This document shows, in pieces, positions 11,186 to 21,896 of a stretch of DNA of 64,000 nt (position 1 is its first letter; each line of letters opens with the position of its first letter). Source of the stretch: Neurospora intermedia (lineage: Eukaryota > Ascomycota > Sordariomycetes > Sordariales > Sordariaceae); contig BTPP01000002.1 of assembly GCA_037102815.1 (NCBI GenBank), positions 1,116,001 through 1,180,000 on the forward strand. The letters are read 5' to 3'. The notes under the pieces were generated by a model. That model did not search any database. It saw nothing but the letters and a program-made list of their open reading frames with translations, and had not been told where the DNA came from. Both the position numbers and the translations under genes were made by a program.

Positions 11186-12393
11186 TCATTCCTCGTTCAG
11201 TCTTCTTCGTTTTTCCCTAGAACCTAGACTTACATGCGCCCCATCAAAGGGCACCGCCGTCTCCGTCTCAAGTAGCACAGCATTGCTACCTCTAGGCTTC
11301 GACGGTCCTCTCCTCGAAAACATGGAGTTTGTGCGTTCCCTAAGCAACACCGGAGGTCCAATCGGGCCAAACTCGATATCGTTTGCGGACGCGGACGTAG
11401 CGCTGGCGAATCCGAGCTTGCGGCCAATTTTGATGATCAGCGGGCGCAGCGTAGCGAGACTGCCTGCTGTGATGGCCAGACCTTGTTCCACGCTGGACCA
11501 GATAGCTACGTTGGCCGTTAGAAAAAGAAAGTTGGAGTTTGGGTAGTCGGTTAGTTCGTCGAGGTATGTCATGCGGGCTATAACTGCGCAACTTGCGCTA
11601 TACCGCCCTAAAAGTTAGCTGTTGCTGACTTGGATCAGAGGGTAGGATGAATGAAACACGTACAGACATCCCATGCCCATCAGTATCATGAGGGCAATCC
11701 TCGTCTTGAGCTTCATATGGAGATGATAAATGATCCAAGCTGGGAGCAGCGCGTAGACGAGATCGGTGATGATGTTGAAGACGCTGCACGTGTATCCCAC
11801 GGCCAGAATGACCCAGGACCTCACGCATTTTCCACCAGGTGGTGATTGATCCCAGAAGTAGTAGATCGGTTTGCACTGGAAGATTGTAAAAACAATGAAG
11901 GCTATGCTGTTGGAGACTGTAATTATTACGGCGCCATGAATGATGCGTCTGTGTATTTTGTTGATGGTCGTAAGGCGTAGCAGAAACCAACTGACGGATA
12001 ACTTGGCAAACAGGATGGTGACGGTGTAGGCATGGTAGCACGCCCACCAGAACTGAGAACGCCATCAGGTTAGCTAGGAACTCGGTCGGCCTTGGCCCTT
12101 GGGTGAAATAAGAGTCAGGGGGGGTTTGCGGCACATACCTTTTTGGCTTCTACAGTTGAGTCATTGTCACGATGACCAGTCCCGTGATGGATGCCGGTGA
12201 TAGCAAAGGCAACGTATACCGTGAAGCAGACCATGGACATGAACATTAGGATATCGTCAAGCCCAAAGCAGTCCCTCCTGACCCGGAGACGCGTGTAGCC
12301 ACGAAGGGCGACGGCGGTGAAGGCGAGAGCCCACGAGCCGAAGTTGACACCCAAAAGGTCTCTGGCGCTGTATTCTTTGTCTTGTAGGTCCAT
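11186..12393 (-). CDS. PTH11-like rhodopsin-fold integral membrane protein
   Basis: Exons on the minus strand are 12393-12139, 12052-11664 and 11597-11186, joining in frame to 351 residues. It begins MDLQDKEYSARDLLGVNFGSW and shows the seven-helix layout of the fungal 'rhodopsin domain' family. There are hydrophobic segments around FGSWALAFTAVAL, ILMFMSMVCFTVYVAF, YHAYTVTILFAKLSVSWFLL, AVIITVSNSIAFIVFTIF and WVILAVGYTCSVFNIIT. The family landmarks QCKPIYYFWD and the DLVYALLPAWIIYHLHMKLK stretch are present, followed by a soluble basic tail. The last intron uses GTACGT and TATAG, which restores the helix GCLASCAVIARMTYL. A further GTAAGT near 11234 could be a fourth intron, so the C-terminus is uncertain. 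Family members include the Magnaporthe surface sensor PTH11; ligand unknown. Confidence 0.85.
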
Positions 12394-13649
12394 TGTGAGT
12401 GGGCAAGATGGTCGAGGTAGAGTTCAGCCCGGTTCGGGAAGAGGACTGGGTGAGGATTGGGGGGAAGAGAGGGGTGTTGTTGACATTGCGGGAAGCTGTA
12501 TCGTCCCAACTACCATGTGGTAGTGGAAACACTGACGATGTTGCTTGCTTCGCAAGGGCGAACAAGATCGGCATCTCGTCCGGTCTTTGGGTACAAACAT
12601 GGTATTAAACTTCTAGAATCGAGATGATCTGCCCAAATGGAGTGTAAGCGCAAGTGGGACGTAATCATTGATCAGGACGGATGACATACATTGTCAAGTT
12701 GAGCCATCGTGTTTCCGTCGGGATAAGATGGAAGGCTGAGAGCCCATGAAGCGTGGACTCTGTATCAGCACTCGGGGGTCTGCGCCAGCGGCTTGTAATG
12801 GCCGTACACATCCCACGTTTTGGCATTTTTCCGACGGGTGACCGTGATCTGAGATTCGTATCGCAGGTCATTGGTTTCGGCGGTTATGTCTGGAAAGGGA
12901 ACGGAACTGACTGTGGACGGGGAGCGTTTAATGTTGCCTGGGAGGAGTTGCTGGCCGGCCAGTAAAACGAATCAGTTATACCGCTAACAGCTCGGGCGGC
13001 TGTCGCCTTGCAGCGTAGTTAGCAGTCCATCCACCGTAAAGCCTATGGTTGGCGACTTTGTGTCTGCGAGCCACTCCCTATGATCTTTGGCAATGTAATA
13101 GAAGAACGATAAGAAGTAGTTTGTTAATATAGCTAGCTATTAGAAGTATATCCGGTTTCTCATTACAAGACACTGGTAGAGCATCAACTGTCTGTATGTG
13201 ATGATGCTTAGAAACAAAGAGGTAACTCTTGATAGGCTCTTTCTGCTAACGCTGTGGTGTATCCCCGCCCATCAAACCAGTGATGAGGTCATGATGGTCT
13301 GTGCATCCTACCGCTTTTAGCATTCAGCTCTACACAGTAGACTACCTAGCCAGGCAAGTATCGACGACAACTGAACGACCGGATGCGTTACGATAAATGA
13401 TCCAGCTTGCCGTCTTTTCATTTTTTTCATGTCCTTCCCAGGCGATAGCATTCAACTGCGACCGACATCTTCCATTCCCAAACTCCAAACTTATTCCTCG
13501 ACTGCGCGCACACGTACAACCCACCAGAACTGCAGCATCCGGGTTAAGCTCTTGACCAGCTTGACACTAACAATAAGTACCCACTGAAAGTGACAGTCAT
13601 AAACACCAATATCATTCATCACCAGATTCGCGACTCATATCACTCAACC
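12394..13649. other. Divergent promoter region, no gene seen
   Basis: Separates the divergently transcribed PTH11-like and MDR genes. Only short frames without recognisable domains are present. Confidence 0.5.
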
Positions 13650-14693
13650 ATGGCGTCCGAGATCCCCCCTACGATGCGCGCCTGGCAGTACTCACAGACC
13701 ACGGGTGGCCTGGAACAAAACTTGGTGCTCAAGGACGATGTTCCCGTGCCCACCCTGTCGCCGCGTGTAGGAGACAAGGAGCTGCTCATCGAGGTTCTCA
13801 GCGCCAGCATCAACCCTTCGGACTACAAGATTGCCGAACTGCCCCTGAATCTGGGCCGTGCTGTCGTTCGCACGCCTGCCACTCCCGCCTGGGACTTTTG
13901 CGGCCGCGTCGTCAAGACCACCAACATCGTCGACAACTTTCGTGTCGGCGAGATTGTCTTTGGCCGACAAGCCCCTACTCAGCACGGCGCTTGCGGTCAG
14001 TACATTGTGGCAAGCGCAAATGCTTGTGCCTCCCTGCCCTCAGGTGTTGATGTTGACGAGGCTGCCTCCCTGCCCTGTGCTGGATTGACCGCCTATCAGA
14101 CCATTGCTCCCAACGTCAAGCCTGGCGACAAAGTCTTCCTCAATGGCGGTTCCGGTGGTGTCGGCTCCTTTGGCATCCAAATCGCAAAGGCCCTCGGCTG
14201 CCATGTCACCGTCTCGTGCTCTGCCGCCAAGGCCGAGCAATGCAAAGCTCTGGGTGCCGACGACATCATTGACTACACAGCTGTCGATGTCTGCCAGGCC
14301 CTAAAAGAACGCGGTCAGGTCTTCAAGCTCTCTGTCGACAATGTCGGTCTTCCGGCGGAACTGTACAAGGCTGGCGATGACTATCTCCTGCCCGATGGAA
14401 AGTTCGTGCAGGTCGGTGGGCCTGTGTCCTTGGCTGCCCTGTCTTCAACCATGTCCAGGCTATTAAGACCCTCGTTTCTCGGCGGCGGAAAACGCAAGTT
14501 TCAGTTGTACACTCTGATGGGCGATCAACACCAAGACTTGGCTATACTCGGCCAGATGGTCGCAGAGGGCAAAATCAAGCCTGTAGTCGCGCATGCCTAT
14601 GATTTTGAGGATGTCCCGACAGCCTTCAGGGACCTCAGAAAGGGCAAGACTCATGGCAAACTGGTCATTCACGTTTCTGAAAAGGGTGCATAA
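13650..14693 (+). CDS. MDR-superfamily NADPH oxidoreductase (quinone/enoyl-reductase type)
   Basis: Single-exon 347-residue protein. The start ATG at 13650 sits in a good context (CAACCATGG), and the longer frame upstream has no support. The N-terminal GroES-like part contains SINPSDYKI and the GRVV motif. The Rossmann part has the NADPH loop GGSGGVGSFGIQIAKALG, followed by GADDIIDY, which is typical of quinone-oxidoreductase-like enzymes. The zinc-binding GHE and cysteine lobe of alcohol dehydrogenases is absent, so it should be zinc-independent. Such proteins include ToxD-like and trans-acting enoyl reductases of fungal secondary metabolism as well as general quinone reductases. The neighbouring GMC oxidase and membrane receptor make a metabolic role plausible, but there is no PKS or NRPS here. 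Confidence 0.88.
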   Translation: MASEIPPTMRAWQYSQTTGGLEQNLVLKDDVPVPTLSPRVGDKELLIEVLSASINPSDYKIAELPLNLGRAVVRTPATPAWDFCGRVVKTTNIVDNFRVGEIVFGRQAPTQHGACGQYIVASANACASLPSGVDVDEAASLPCAGLTAYQTIAPNVKPGDKVFLNGGSGGVGSFGIQIAKALGCHVTVSCSAAKAEQCKALGADDIIDYTAVDVCQALKERGQVFKLSVDNVGLPAELYKAGDDYLLPDGKFVQVGGPVSLAALSSTMSRLLRPSFLGGGKRKFQLYTLMGDQHQDLAILGQMVAEGKIKPVVAHAYDFEDVPTAFRDLRKGKTHGKLVIHVSEKGA

Positions 14694-15106
14694 GGAACAG
14701 GTGGTGCCTTTGCTGCCGGAATCGGTCTTTTCTGCAGCATCCCCGCTTTCTCTGCGGACAAGTTACTTGTGCAGGGCACAATGGTTCAGGCAATAACCAC
14801 AGCTGTCATATAAAGCTCCTTACTACTGTCGTGCCATCAGACCCATTTCGTTCTCGTCGCAACCTCCATCAAGTACGAAACTGAACAAGCCTACTGATAC
14901 ATACTCGCCATCTGCTCTGCTACAATAAGTAAAGGAGCCCCCGGACGGAATAGCACAGAAGAACAATTAGCATTGCTATCTTGTTTCTTCAACAACCGTT
15001 AATCATTGAGCCACATTTCCACATCGATTTCGGTCTCCGCGAATCAGATATTCCACAGCCCAGTTCGTCCACTTCGAGAGAAGGGACAGAAACTTCCCTC
15101 CCGGAG
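14694..15106. other. Intergenic, MDR gene to RBR ligase gene
   Basis: Probable 3' UTR of the reductase and leader of the RBR gene. The frame upstream of 15107 is open but has no ATG. Confidence 0.5.
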
Positions 15107-16500
15107 ATGGTGAGATTTAGGCAACGCGTTTCCGCGTCTTGGGCAGTGATTCAAACAAAGATGCGGAGGAGCAGCAAAGGCGGAATCAAGTCCACGGCGC
15201 TGAAAGACCCAACGAACCAGCTTTCAACATCCTTTTACACGAAGAACAACATGGTTGTCACCTCCACGACCGTCGAGCCTCCCAAGAGTCCCAGAATCCC
15301 CGATTGCGTCGTCTGCATGGACGAATTTCCTGCGGATCAGCTCATCTACTTTTGTCCTCCCTCTCCTTCCGCCGAAGCATCGAATTCGAACCCCTCCAAC
15401 TCCGACCACGGTTACTGTGACGGTTGCCTCGTCGAGGGTATCCGCAGTGCAACGAAAGGTCGTTATCCCTTCCGCTGCTGCGGCAAGATCTTCAATACAA
15501 AAGACTACCAAGGTGCCTCCTTGTCCACAAAGGAAAGGCAGGCGTACGAGGACATGGTTGAGGAGCTCACCACGTCCAACCCGCTATACTGCTCCAATCG
15601 TCAATGTGGCAGTTTCATCAAGCCCGCCCTGATCAAGAGTGATCTCGGCTTTTGTCCCAAGTGCTTCGCCAGAACCTGCAAGCATTGCCGTCAGGCTTCC
15701 CACCCAAGATTGGTTTGTAAACAAGACCAAGATACGCTCAAGGTGCTCACTCTGGGCAAGAAGCGTGGCTGGAAACTCTGCCCGGTGTGTGGATACATGG
15801 TCGAGCTGGTCAAGGGTTGCCACATAATTAAGTGTAAATGTGACGCGTCATTTTGCTACAGGTGTGGCGCCTCCAACGTGTCAGAGTAGGTCAACCCATT
15901 CATCCCGTCACTCCCTTCCCACCCCTCGTCTCTGATGAACCACGTCGCTGACCAAAGGATGGCAGTGTCGATGACCGGCGCCACATGTGGCATCCAAGCT
16001 GTTGGAGGCCAGAAGATTACGCCATCCATGTCACACCCCCGAGACTGGAGCAGCCGCAGCGTCCTCGCCGTGGATTCATCGACATGTTGGGTAGACTTCA
16101 CGATCAGTTGCGGTATCTGGACCGAGAGTGGAGGCTGGAGTTGGAGCGGGACAAGTTACGCCGGCGGGAGTGGCCAAGGGAGCTAGAGATGGAGGAGCTG
16201 GAGACGCTCGACAATACGGCTTTACACGCTCCGAACCCCCTTCAGTCCGCGGCTAAAAACAACAGCAACAATATTAACCACTACCAACAAGCTAGGGCTA
16301 GGCCTCAGCAAAACGCCCAGCCTCACCAACAACCTCGCCGAGAGCCTCACAATCCTCCCATCAATCGCGAGCATGAGCGTGGCCTCCCATGGCAGCCTTT
16401 GATGGTTGCGCCCCACAGGCCGGTTTTCTATCAGTCCCAGCCGAATCCGTGGCCGAATCAGCCGCCCGAACCCCGAGACCAAGGGCAGAGGCGGAGTTGA
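15107..16500 (+). CDS. RBR (RING-IBR-RING) E3 ubiquitin ligase
   Basis: Exons 15107-15877 and 15958-16500 join in frame to 437 residues. RING1 starts at C67 (CVVCMDEFPADQLIYFC) and continues through CDGC and RCCGK. The IBR runs from about C162 (YCSNRQC..CPKC..CKHC) to C204. RING2 is CPVCGYMVELVKGCHIIKCKC..FCYRC, in which C238 of KGCH aligns with the catalytic cysteine of Parkin and HHARI. RBR ligases pass ubiquitin through this cysteine. The 80-nt intron separates RING2 from its last ligands, which appear in the second exon as HMWHPSCW. The donor AAC-GTGTCA is weak but the branch site CTGAC is good and the frame is kept. The tail has an Arg/Glu-rich helical stretch, then a Gln/Pro-rich disordered region. 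The substrate is unknown. Confidence 0.85.
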
Positions 16501-19500
16501 GAGAACAACATTTTGCCCATTGCCCATCCTCCTCCGCGGGTCCATTCACATGCCCAGTTTGTGGCATGCAGCACGCGAGTGTGGAAATATTAGTGCATCG
16601 AGACACTAACTATTACATTATGCATGTCATTGCACACGTACACCATCAGTTCCAGATTACCGGACTCCCGGTGGCGAGGGTGGTACGCAGCGTTGGGGTG
16701 TCAGTATTGGGGCTGCTTCGACGGCATGGAAACACAGAAGAAATTTGGGATGACAGATTGCTGCCGAGATCCGGCAAGGTATCTAGTTGGATATTTGGTT
16801 TTTACTTTTGTTGTATTTTTTTTATTTTTTCTTCTCCTTTTATTTTTCAAAAAACGCTGCTTGGATCATTGAGCGGTAGTCTTGGTAAGCTACTGCCTCG
16901 TTTCCCTGCTGGATCAAAAATATCATCAAGATCGCCTGTAGTTATCTCTGCATCAAGGAACCGAATAGCGCGAGTTTGAAGTTCCCTTGATTTGGTTATT
17001 AAGCTGTTGCTTGTCTGGAAAAACTGGTCTTGAGGGAATTTTTAGTTAATCGTGTATCGGGCAGTCAAGTTATTCCAATCTGTTTACATTTTTGATCCCT
17101 TTTTCACAACCCGTGATGATAATGGTCAGGGAACACGATACGGTCTTCTAGTCTATACATATTTGTGCTCCAGTAAGAATACTCGTCCAGTCGTATCAGG
17201 AGTTCATCAGCCCTGTTATTCCCTGCAAGGGCTAGAACCAAAGCCAACTCTGACTTACGAGGCTGGCACCCGCATATACATCCATAGGAAAAGCAGATGT
17301 CTGGCCACTCGGGGATCAAGGCTGAACTTCCACCCCCACCCCATCTTCAGATTGAAACCCCATACAGAGCATACAGAATCCCGACATCGTTCTAGTGTAC
17401 CGACGAGCAAGTGCACGGAGCGAGCTGCGAGCTGCTCACTATCTAGCTAGTGGAGATGCCGGGAACAACGGCCTGTAGCCACATGTTCCTGTACATAGTC
17501 TGAAGATGGCTGGGAAAGGAGGAGTCTAGGTATGTAGTGATGCTGAATGGCTTCAAGCTCGGGCAAGTCTCGGTCAAAGACCAGGATAAGGTACATTCTC
17601 AGCGAGTGTTGCCCAGGGGCACTTATCGAACGACGGTGTGTGAGTGTCTGTAGAGGTACTATGTATGTACATGGTCGCGGGTTGGGGGCTGAAGAATGGA
17701 AGCCGACCGGAGGCTGGTCCGTCATGTTTCTTCCCGATTGCGGTACACAGTATGTACCGCGCTAGTCGTCCGATTGCCGGATCGGCTATTTCGGCATGGG
17801 AAGACCATCGTTGCGTGAAATGGAAGATTGGTTGTGACACTGGTTCCTGCTGGGCTTAACCTTACAGAATTTCTCATCGAATCGAAGAGGAAGATTATCT
17901 CACTCGACGTCAACTGGAAATTTGTTTCTGACTCCTGAGACCCGTGTTTACGATGTCTTCCTTCCTTCCTTCCCACGAGGTTTGAAACAAGTTGTGCAAA
18001 GGCAGGAAGACATCTCACCGGCAGAAGTAGGTACCTTCTCTGCTTCCCTGACAGCCAGAGGTACTTTCCACTTTCCACTTCCCAGTCTCCATACCCTCGT
18101 TACAAATATTACCTGATTGGTCCCGAATAGCCTCAACTTCTTAAAGCTACTGTCATGAAATCCACTACCGACCTCTGAGCTTGCGTAAACTTTATAGAAC
18201 AATTCGAAGAAATTCCCCACAAGTAGACCTGAGTACCAGCCTATCCAGGTGTCTGTTTATGTCTTATCTTCCAATGTCACCGGCTGTCGGTGCGGGTTGT
18301 CATTGAACATGGTAGGGTACCTGTGTTGGTCCTTGGGGTATACACTACAGGCTCTTTTTCAGGTCATCCTACCTTCCTACGGGACACTCGACTTGTCTTC
18401 AACATGCAGTCAATCATAAAGTCAAGCGATCAAATCGTTAGTTCGAACGTTGGGGCCTGTCTTCCAGCTTGTAGCTTATTTGGATGATACATCACCAGCT
18501 CCTTGCCTGAACTCGCTCATAACACACTCAAATAACGATCATGTCTCACAATATGACACCTACTGGCAAAGGATGTACCTCCGATCCCGGCACATGTCGT
18601 CCGCCCAAGCCATCTCTCTCCGAACGGGAATATCCCCGTCACGACTTCTTAGGGTCATCCTGCGGCACAAAGTCCGCTCCGCTCAATTCACGAGTCAGAG
18701 TCAAAGCTTCCACTTCCTTGCAGCAGTAACTCCTAAAGATCGGACGACAACGACAACGACACTCCCAAAAATACCGGTAACGGAACATTACCATCAGCCA
18801 TGCATTTTCACTTCCCGAGCTTTGTAGTGTATCTCGAGAGCCTCGACCAAGCAAGCACGTGTGAGACAAACTTTTCAGTCCTGGGATTTCCCCTAGCAAC
18901 GCACACACTCGGTACACTAGATCTTCCCCCACAAGTATGGCCTGGTATTTGGATTGCGAGCCTGCGAGCCGGAAAGAACAACTCAAGAACCTGAAGATCG
19001 CTTCGGGATGATATGATCGGATGTGACAGCTGTACTTGCGAAAGCAAATTTTTGTTGAACCTTGGGGAAGTTTACTCATCGCTATATTATTTCAGAACCA
19101 GCTGCTGCTCATCACTCGGTATCCATTTATCCACTAAATATGATCTTTCAAATCTTCAAATCCAAACTGTCTTGCACGTGTCGAACTAAACTTAACTAGC
19201 AATCTTCCTTCGCATGTTCTACCCGCCTTCTAGCACCTTTCTAGCACTTTGCTAGCACCGTTCTACCGCCAAAACCAACGCAACTTTAACAACCTCAAAA
19301 GTCCGCGCCTCTGCCTGCGCCCTGCACTACCATAACTGACTGCCACGTACCGATTGATCACCCACCCGAACGGACCGGTCCTGACCTTGACCCGATCAAC
19401 AACAACATCAGATGAGATCAAAGATCTCTTGGCATCCATCATCATCCATCCCATCCGTCCCATTCGTCCCCTTCATCTCATCCCATCCCAAACCACCAAG

Positions 19501-20186
19501 TGGGGTCTGTCCTTGCTCAGTCTGTCCGTCTGTTTACACTTCTCAGGGGTAAGCGCTGGACCCTGGCGCTAGACTGTGCCTGCAGACAAGGTGGACCCAT
19601 GCTACTTTGGGTACCCGTCCGCCGAGCTAACAGTTCGTTTGCTAGTGTCGGGCAGTTTCCCGGGTCGATCAACGTTCCAGGCGGTGAGATGTAAGGGACA
19701 AGGTGCGCACTAAAAAGAAAAAAAAAAATTGAACGATTGCGTGCTTTTAGGGAGGAAACTGGAAGTAGCCGGGAAATGATAATTCCCGGATCTTGTGGCA
19801 TGGATGTTGTTCAATATCTTGGAAAAGTTTAGGTAAACGTGAGCAAAAAAGAAAAACCGTTGTTCAGCATCAATTTCCCCTGCAGACAAAGTACGCCAAG
19901 AATCTTTTCAGGAAAGCACTCAATATCACTGCATCTTTGCCATTTGTAACACGATCAAAAGGAACAAAAGTTATAATGGCAAATAAATCGCCAGACCCTC
20001 TGTTGAATAGGGGTATTAGATACTATAAAGATAGTCATGTGATAAACAAGGGTATCTTAAACAAACTGCCCGCCCAAAATCAAGTGTATCTTCCAACCAA
20101 GAAGAGTAAACCGTTAACTCCCAAAAGAAAAATCATCATTAGATCCGTAGTAGTGTGTGTAGTAGTGTGTCCCTGTAAGAAAGCAT
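16501..20186. other. Long gene-poor stretch
   Basis: Many short overlapping frames on both strands but none with a domain, codon bias or intron pattern that I trust. 19790-20170 is AT-rich and may be the 3' UTR or flank of the amino acid permease. No RNA gene or repeat was recognised. Confidence 0.4.
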
Positions 20187-21896
20187 TTATGCCTTCTTAA
20201 CCTTCTTGTACCTGATGACCTCATTGCCATCCTCGTCGATGAGTCTCTCCGCCACGATCTTGTGTCCGCGAACCCAGGGCCAGAACTTAGTCCACATAAA
20301 CCAGTAGGTGGCACCAAGGAGCAGAACGGCAACTCCGACGATGGGGAAGACGTAGTAAGGATAGCCCTCGGCGTTCCAGTCTCCAACAGGGGGGATGAAG
20401 GGAACGACAGCCAAGAAGACATTGAGAAGGAAGAAGATAAAGAGGATAGGCTCCCAGCAGCGCCACGTGGGCTTCCAGGTATCTCTCCGGAAGAAGTGAA
20501 GGTAGATGAGACCGCCAGAAACGAAACCGTTGATCCAAACACCGGGGTACGTGTAGAGGTTGACCAGGAAGTTGTAGGCAGGTCCAGGAGGAGGAGCAAG
20601 CAAGATGATAATAGTGATCAGCCAGTGCAGGAAAAGCGAAGCTGCAGGAGCATTGCAAGGCTTGTTGGAGCCCCAGAATTTGCTAAGAGGAAGCAAACCC
20701 TCCTTGCCCAACTCCTGGTTGAGACGAGCGTGGGCGAAAGAGACAGCCAAGACGTTGCCCAAGTTGCTGAGGGCGACGAAAACGGGAAGGGCCTTGACAC
20801 CAGCGCTGTCACCGAAAACGTTCCTGAAGAAAATGCCAGCGACAAGAACCTCAGAGGTAGCAATTTCGTATTTGGAGACAGCAGCGAAGTAGGCAACGTT
20901 GGCCAAGACGTAGAGGACAGTGACACCGGCAACGGCGATGGGAGCGGCGACGGTCAAGGTACGGCGAGGATCCTTGAGTTCGCTCATAAAATAGTTGGCG
21001 TTTTCCCAGCCCTTGTAGCTGTAGACAATGTTGAGCAGGGCGTTGGAGTAAGCATAAGCACCGCCACCACCATAGGACTCGGTCGTCTCGATGCGGAAGG
21101 CGTGCTTGAAGTTCTCGGGATCGGGGACGTGGCGATGGCCAGCTAGAGCGGCAAAACCAGCGAAGACGATGAAAAGTACGATGACGACCTTGAAGATGCC
21201 AAGGACATTGACCAAGCGGACACCCCATTTAGGAAGGAAGGCGTGCAGGGCGCAGGCAAAGGTAGCGCAGGCAACACCGATACCGCGAGCTGCGTAGCTG
21301 TCCTTTGAATCTCCGCTGTTGGCGTAAAGGATGTAGCGGCCGAAGGCGAGCGAGTTTCCGGAAGAGAAACCGAGAAAAATCATCTGCGCGGCGAGGACGC
21401 AGGAGGCGAGGTACTTGGGGTGCTTGTAGATGTACTCGAGGTAGTTCTTCTCACCACCGGAGCGAGGAATAGCAAGACCAAATTCGAGCCAGACACTGAG
21501 ACCGCAGCAGGTTAAGAAGCCACCTATGTAGGGATATGGTTAGAACGGAGTAGCCCCCAAGGGGAGATGATATGCCTCATCAAGATGGAAATTTCCCAAC
21601 TGTATGGCTGAAGCAAGATTGATGAGAGCTTCCAACTTACCAATAATCCAAAGGAACAGACTGACACCGACGGAGCCCGTGGCGGCAAAAATGGCGGAAG
21701 GCGTCGAGAAGATACCCGTACCAATCATCTTGTTGAGAATCAAGAAGACGGCGCCGGTGATACCAATCTTTCGGTCTTCCGCAAAGGCGAACTTCTCAGC
21801 TGCTTGGACCTCACCGACGGAGCCATCATTGTCGCTAACCGCCACAGGGGCGGTCTTGACAGCCTCCGGGTCGGAGGATTTGTCGAAAGAACCCAT
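20187..21896 (-). CDS. Amino acid permease, methionine permease (MUP1-like) type
   Basis: Exons 21896-21641 and 21523-20187 (intron GTAAGT..TAG) join in frame to 530 residues. After a hydrophilic N-terminus comes the APC-superfamily first helix with ILNKMIGTGIFSTPSAI, the substrate-backbone-binding glycine motif. Then come GGFLTCCGLSVWLEFGLAIP and PRSGGEKNYLEYIYKHP, and about ten further hydrophobic helices. The overall pattern and length fit the fungal high-affinity methionine permease group (yeast MUP1) at the plasma membrane. The C-tail ends in basic residues (YKKVKKA), with lysines that could take ubiquitin. TATA-like stretches on the minus strand near 22000 lie about 100 bp upstream of the ATG. 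The specificity for methionine is inferred from resemblance only. Confidence 0.88.

Noticed and set aside
20262-21146. 294-residue plus-strand open frame
   Set aside because: Antisense to the permease, which has clear membrane helices and an intron with good signals. The plus frame is acidic shadow sequence.
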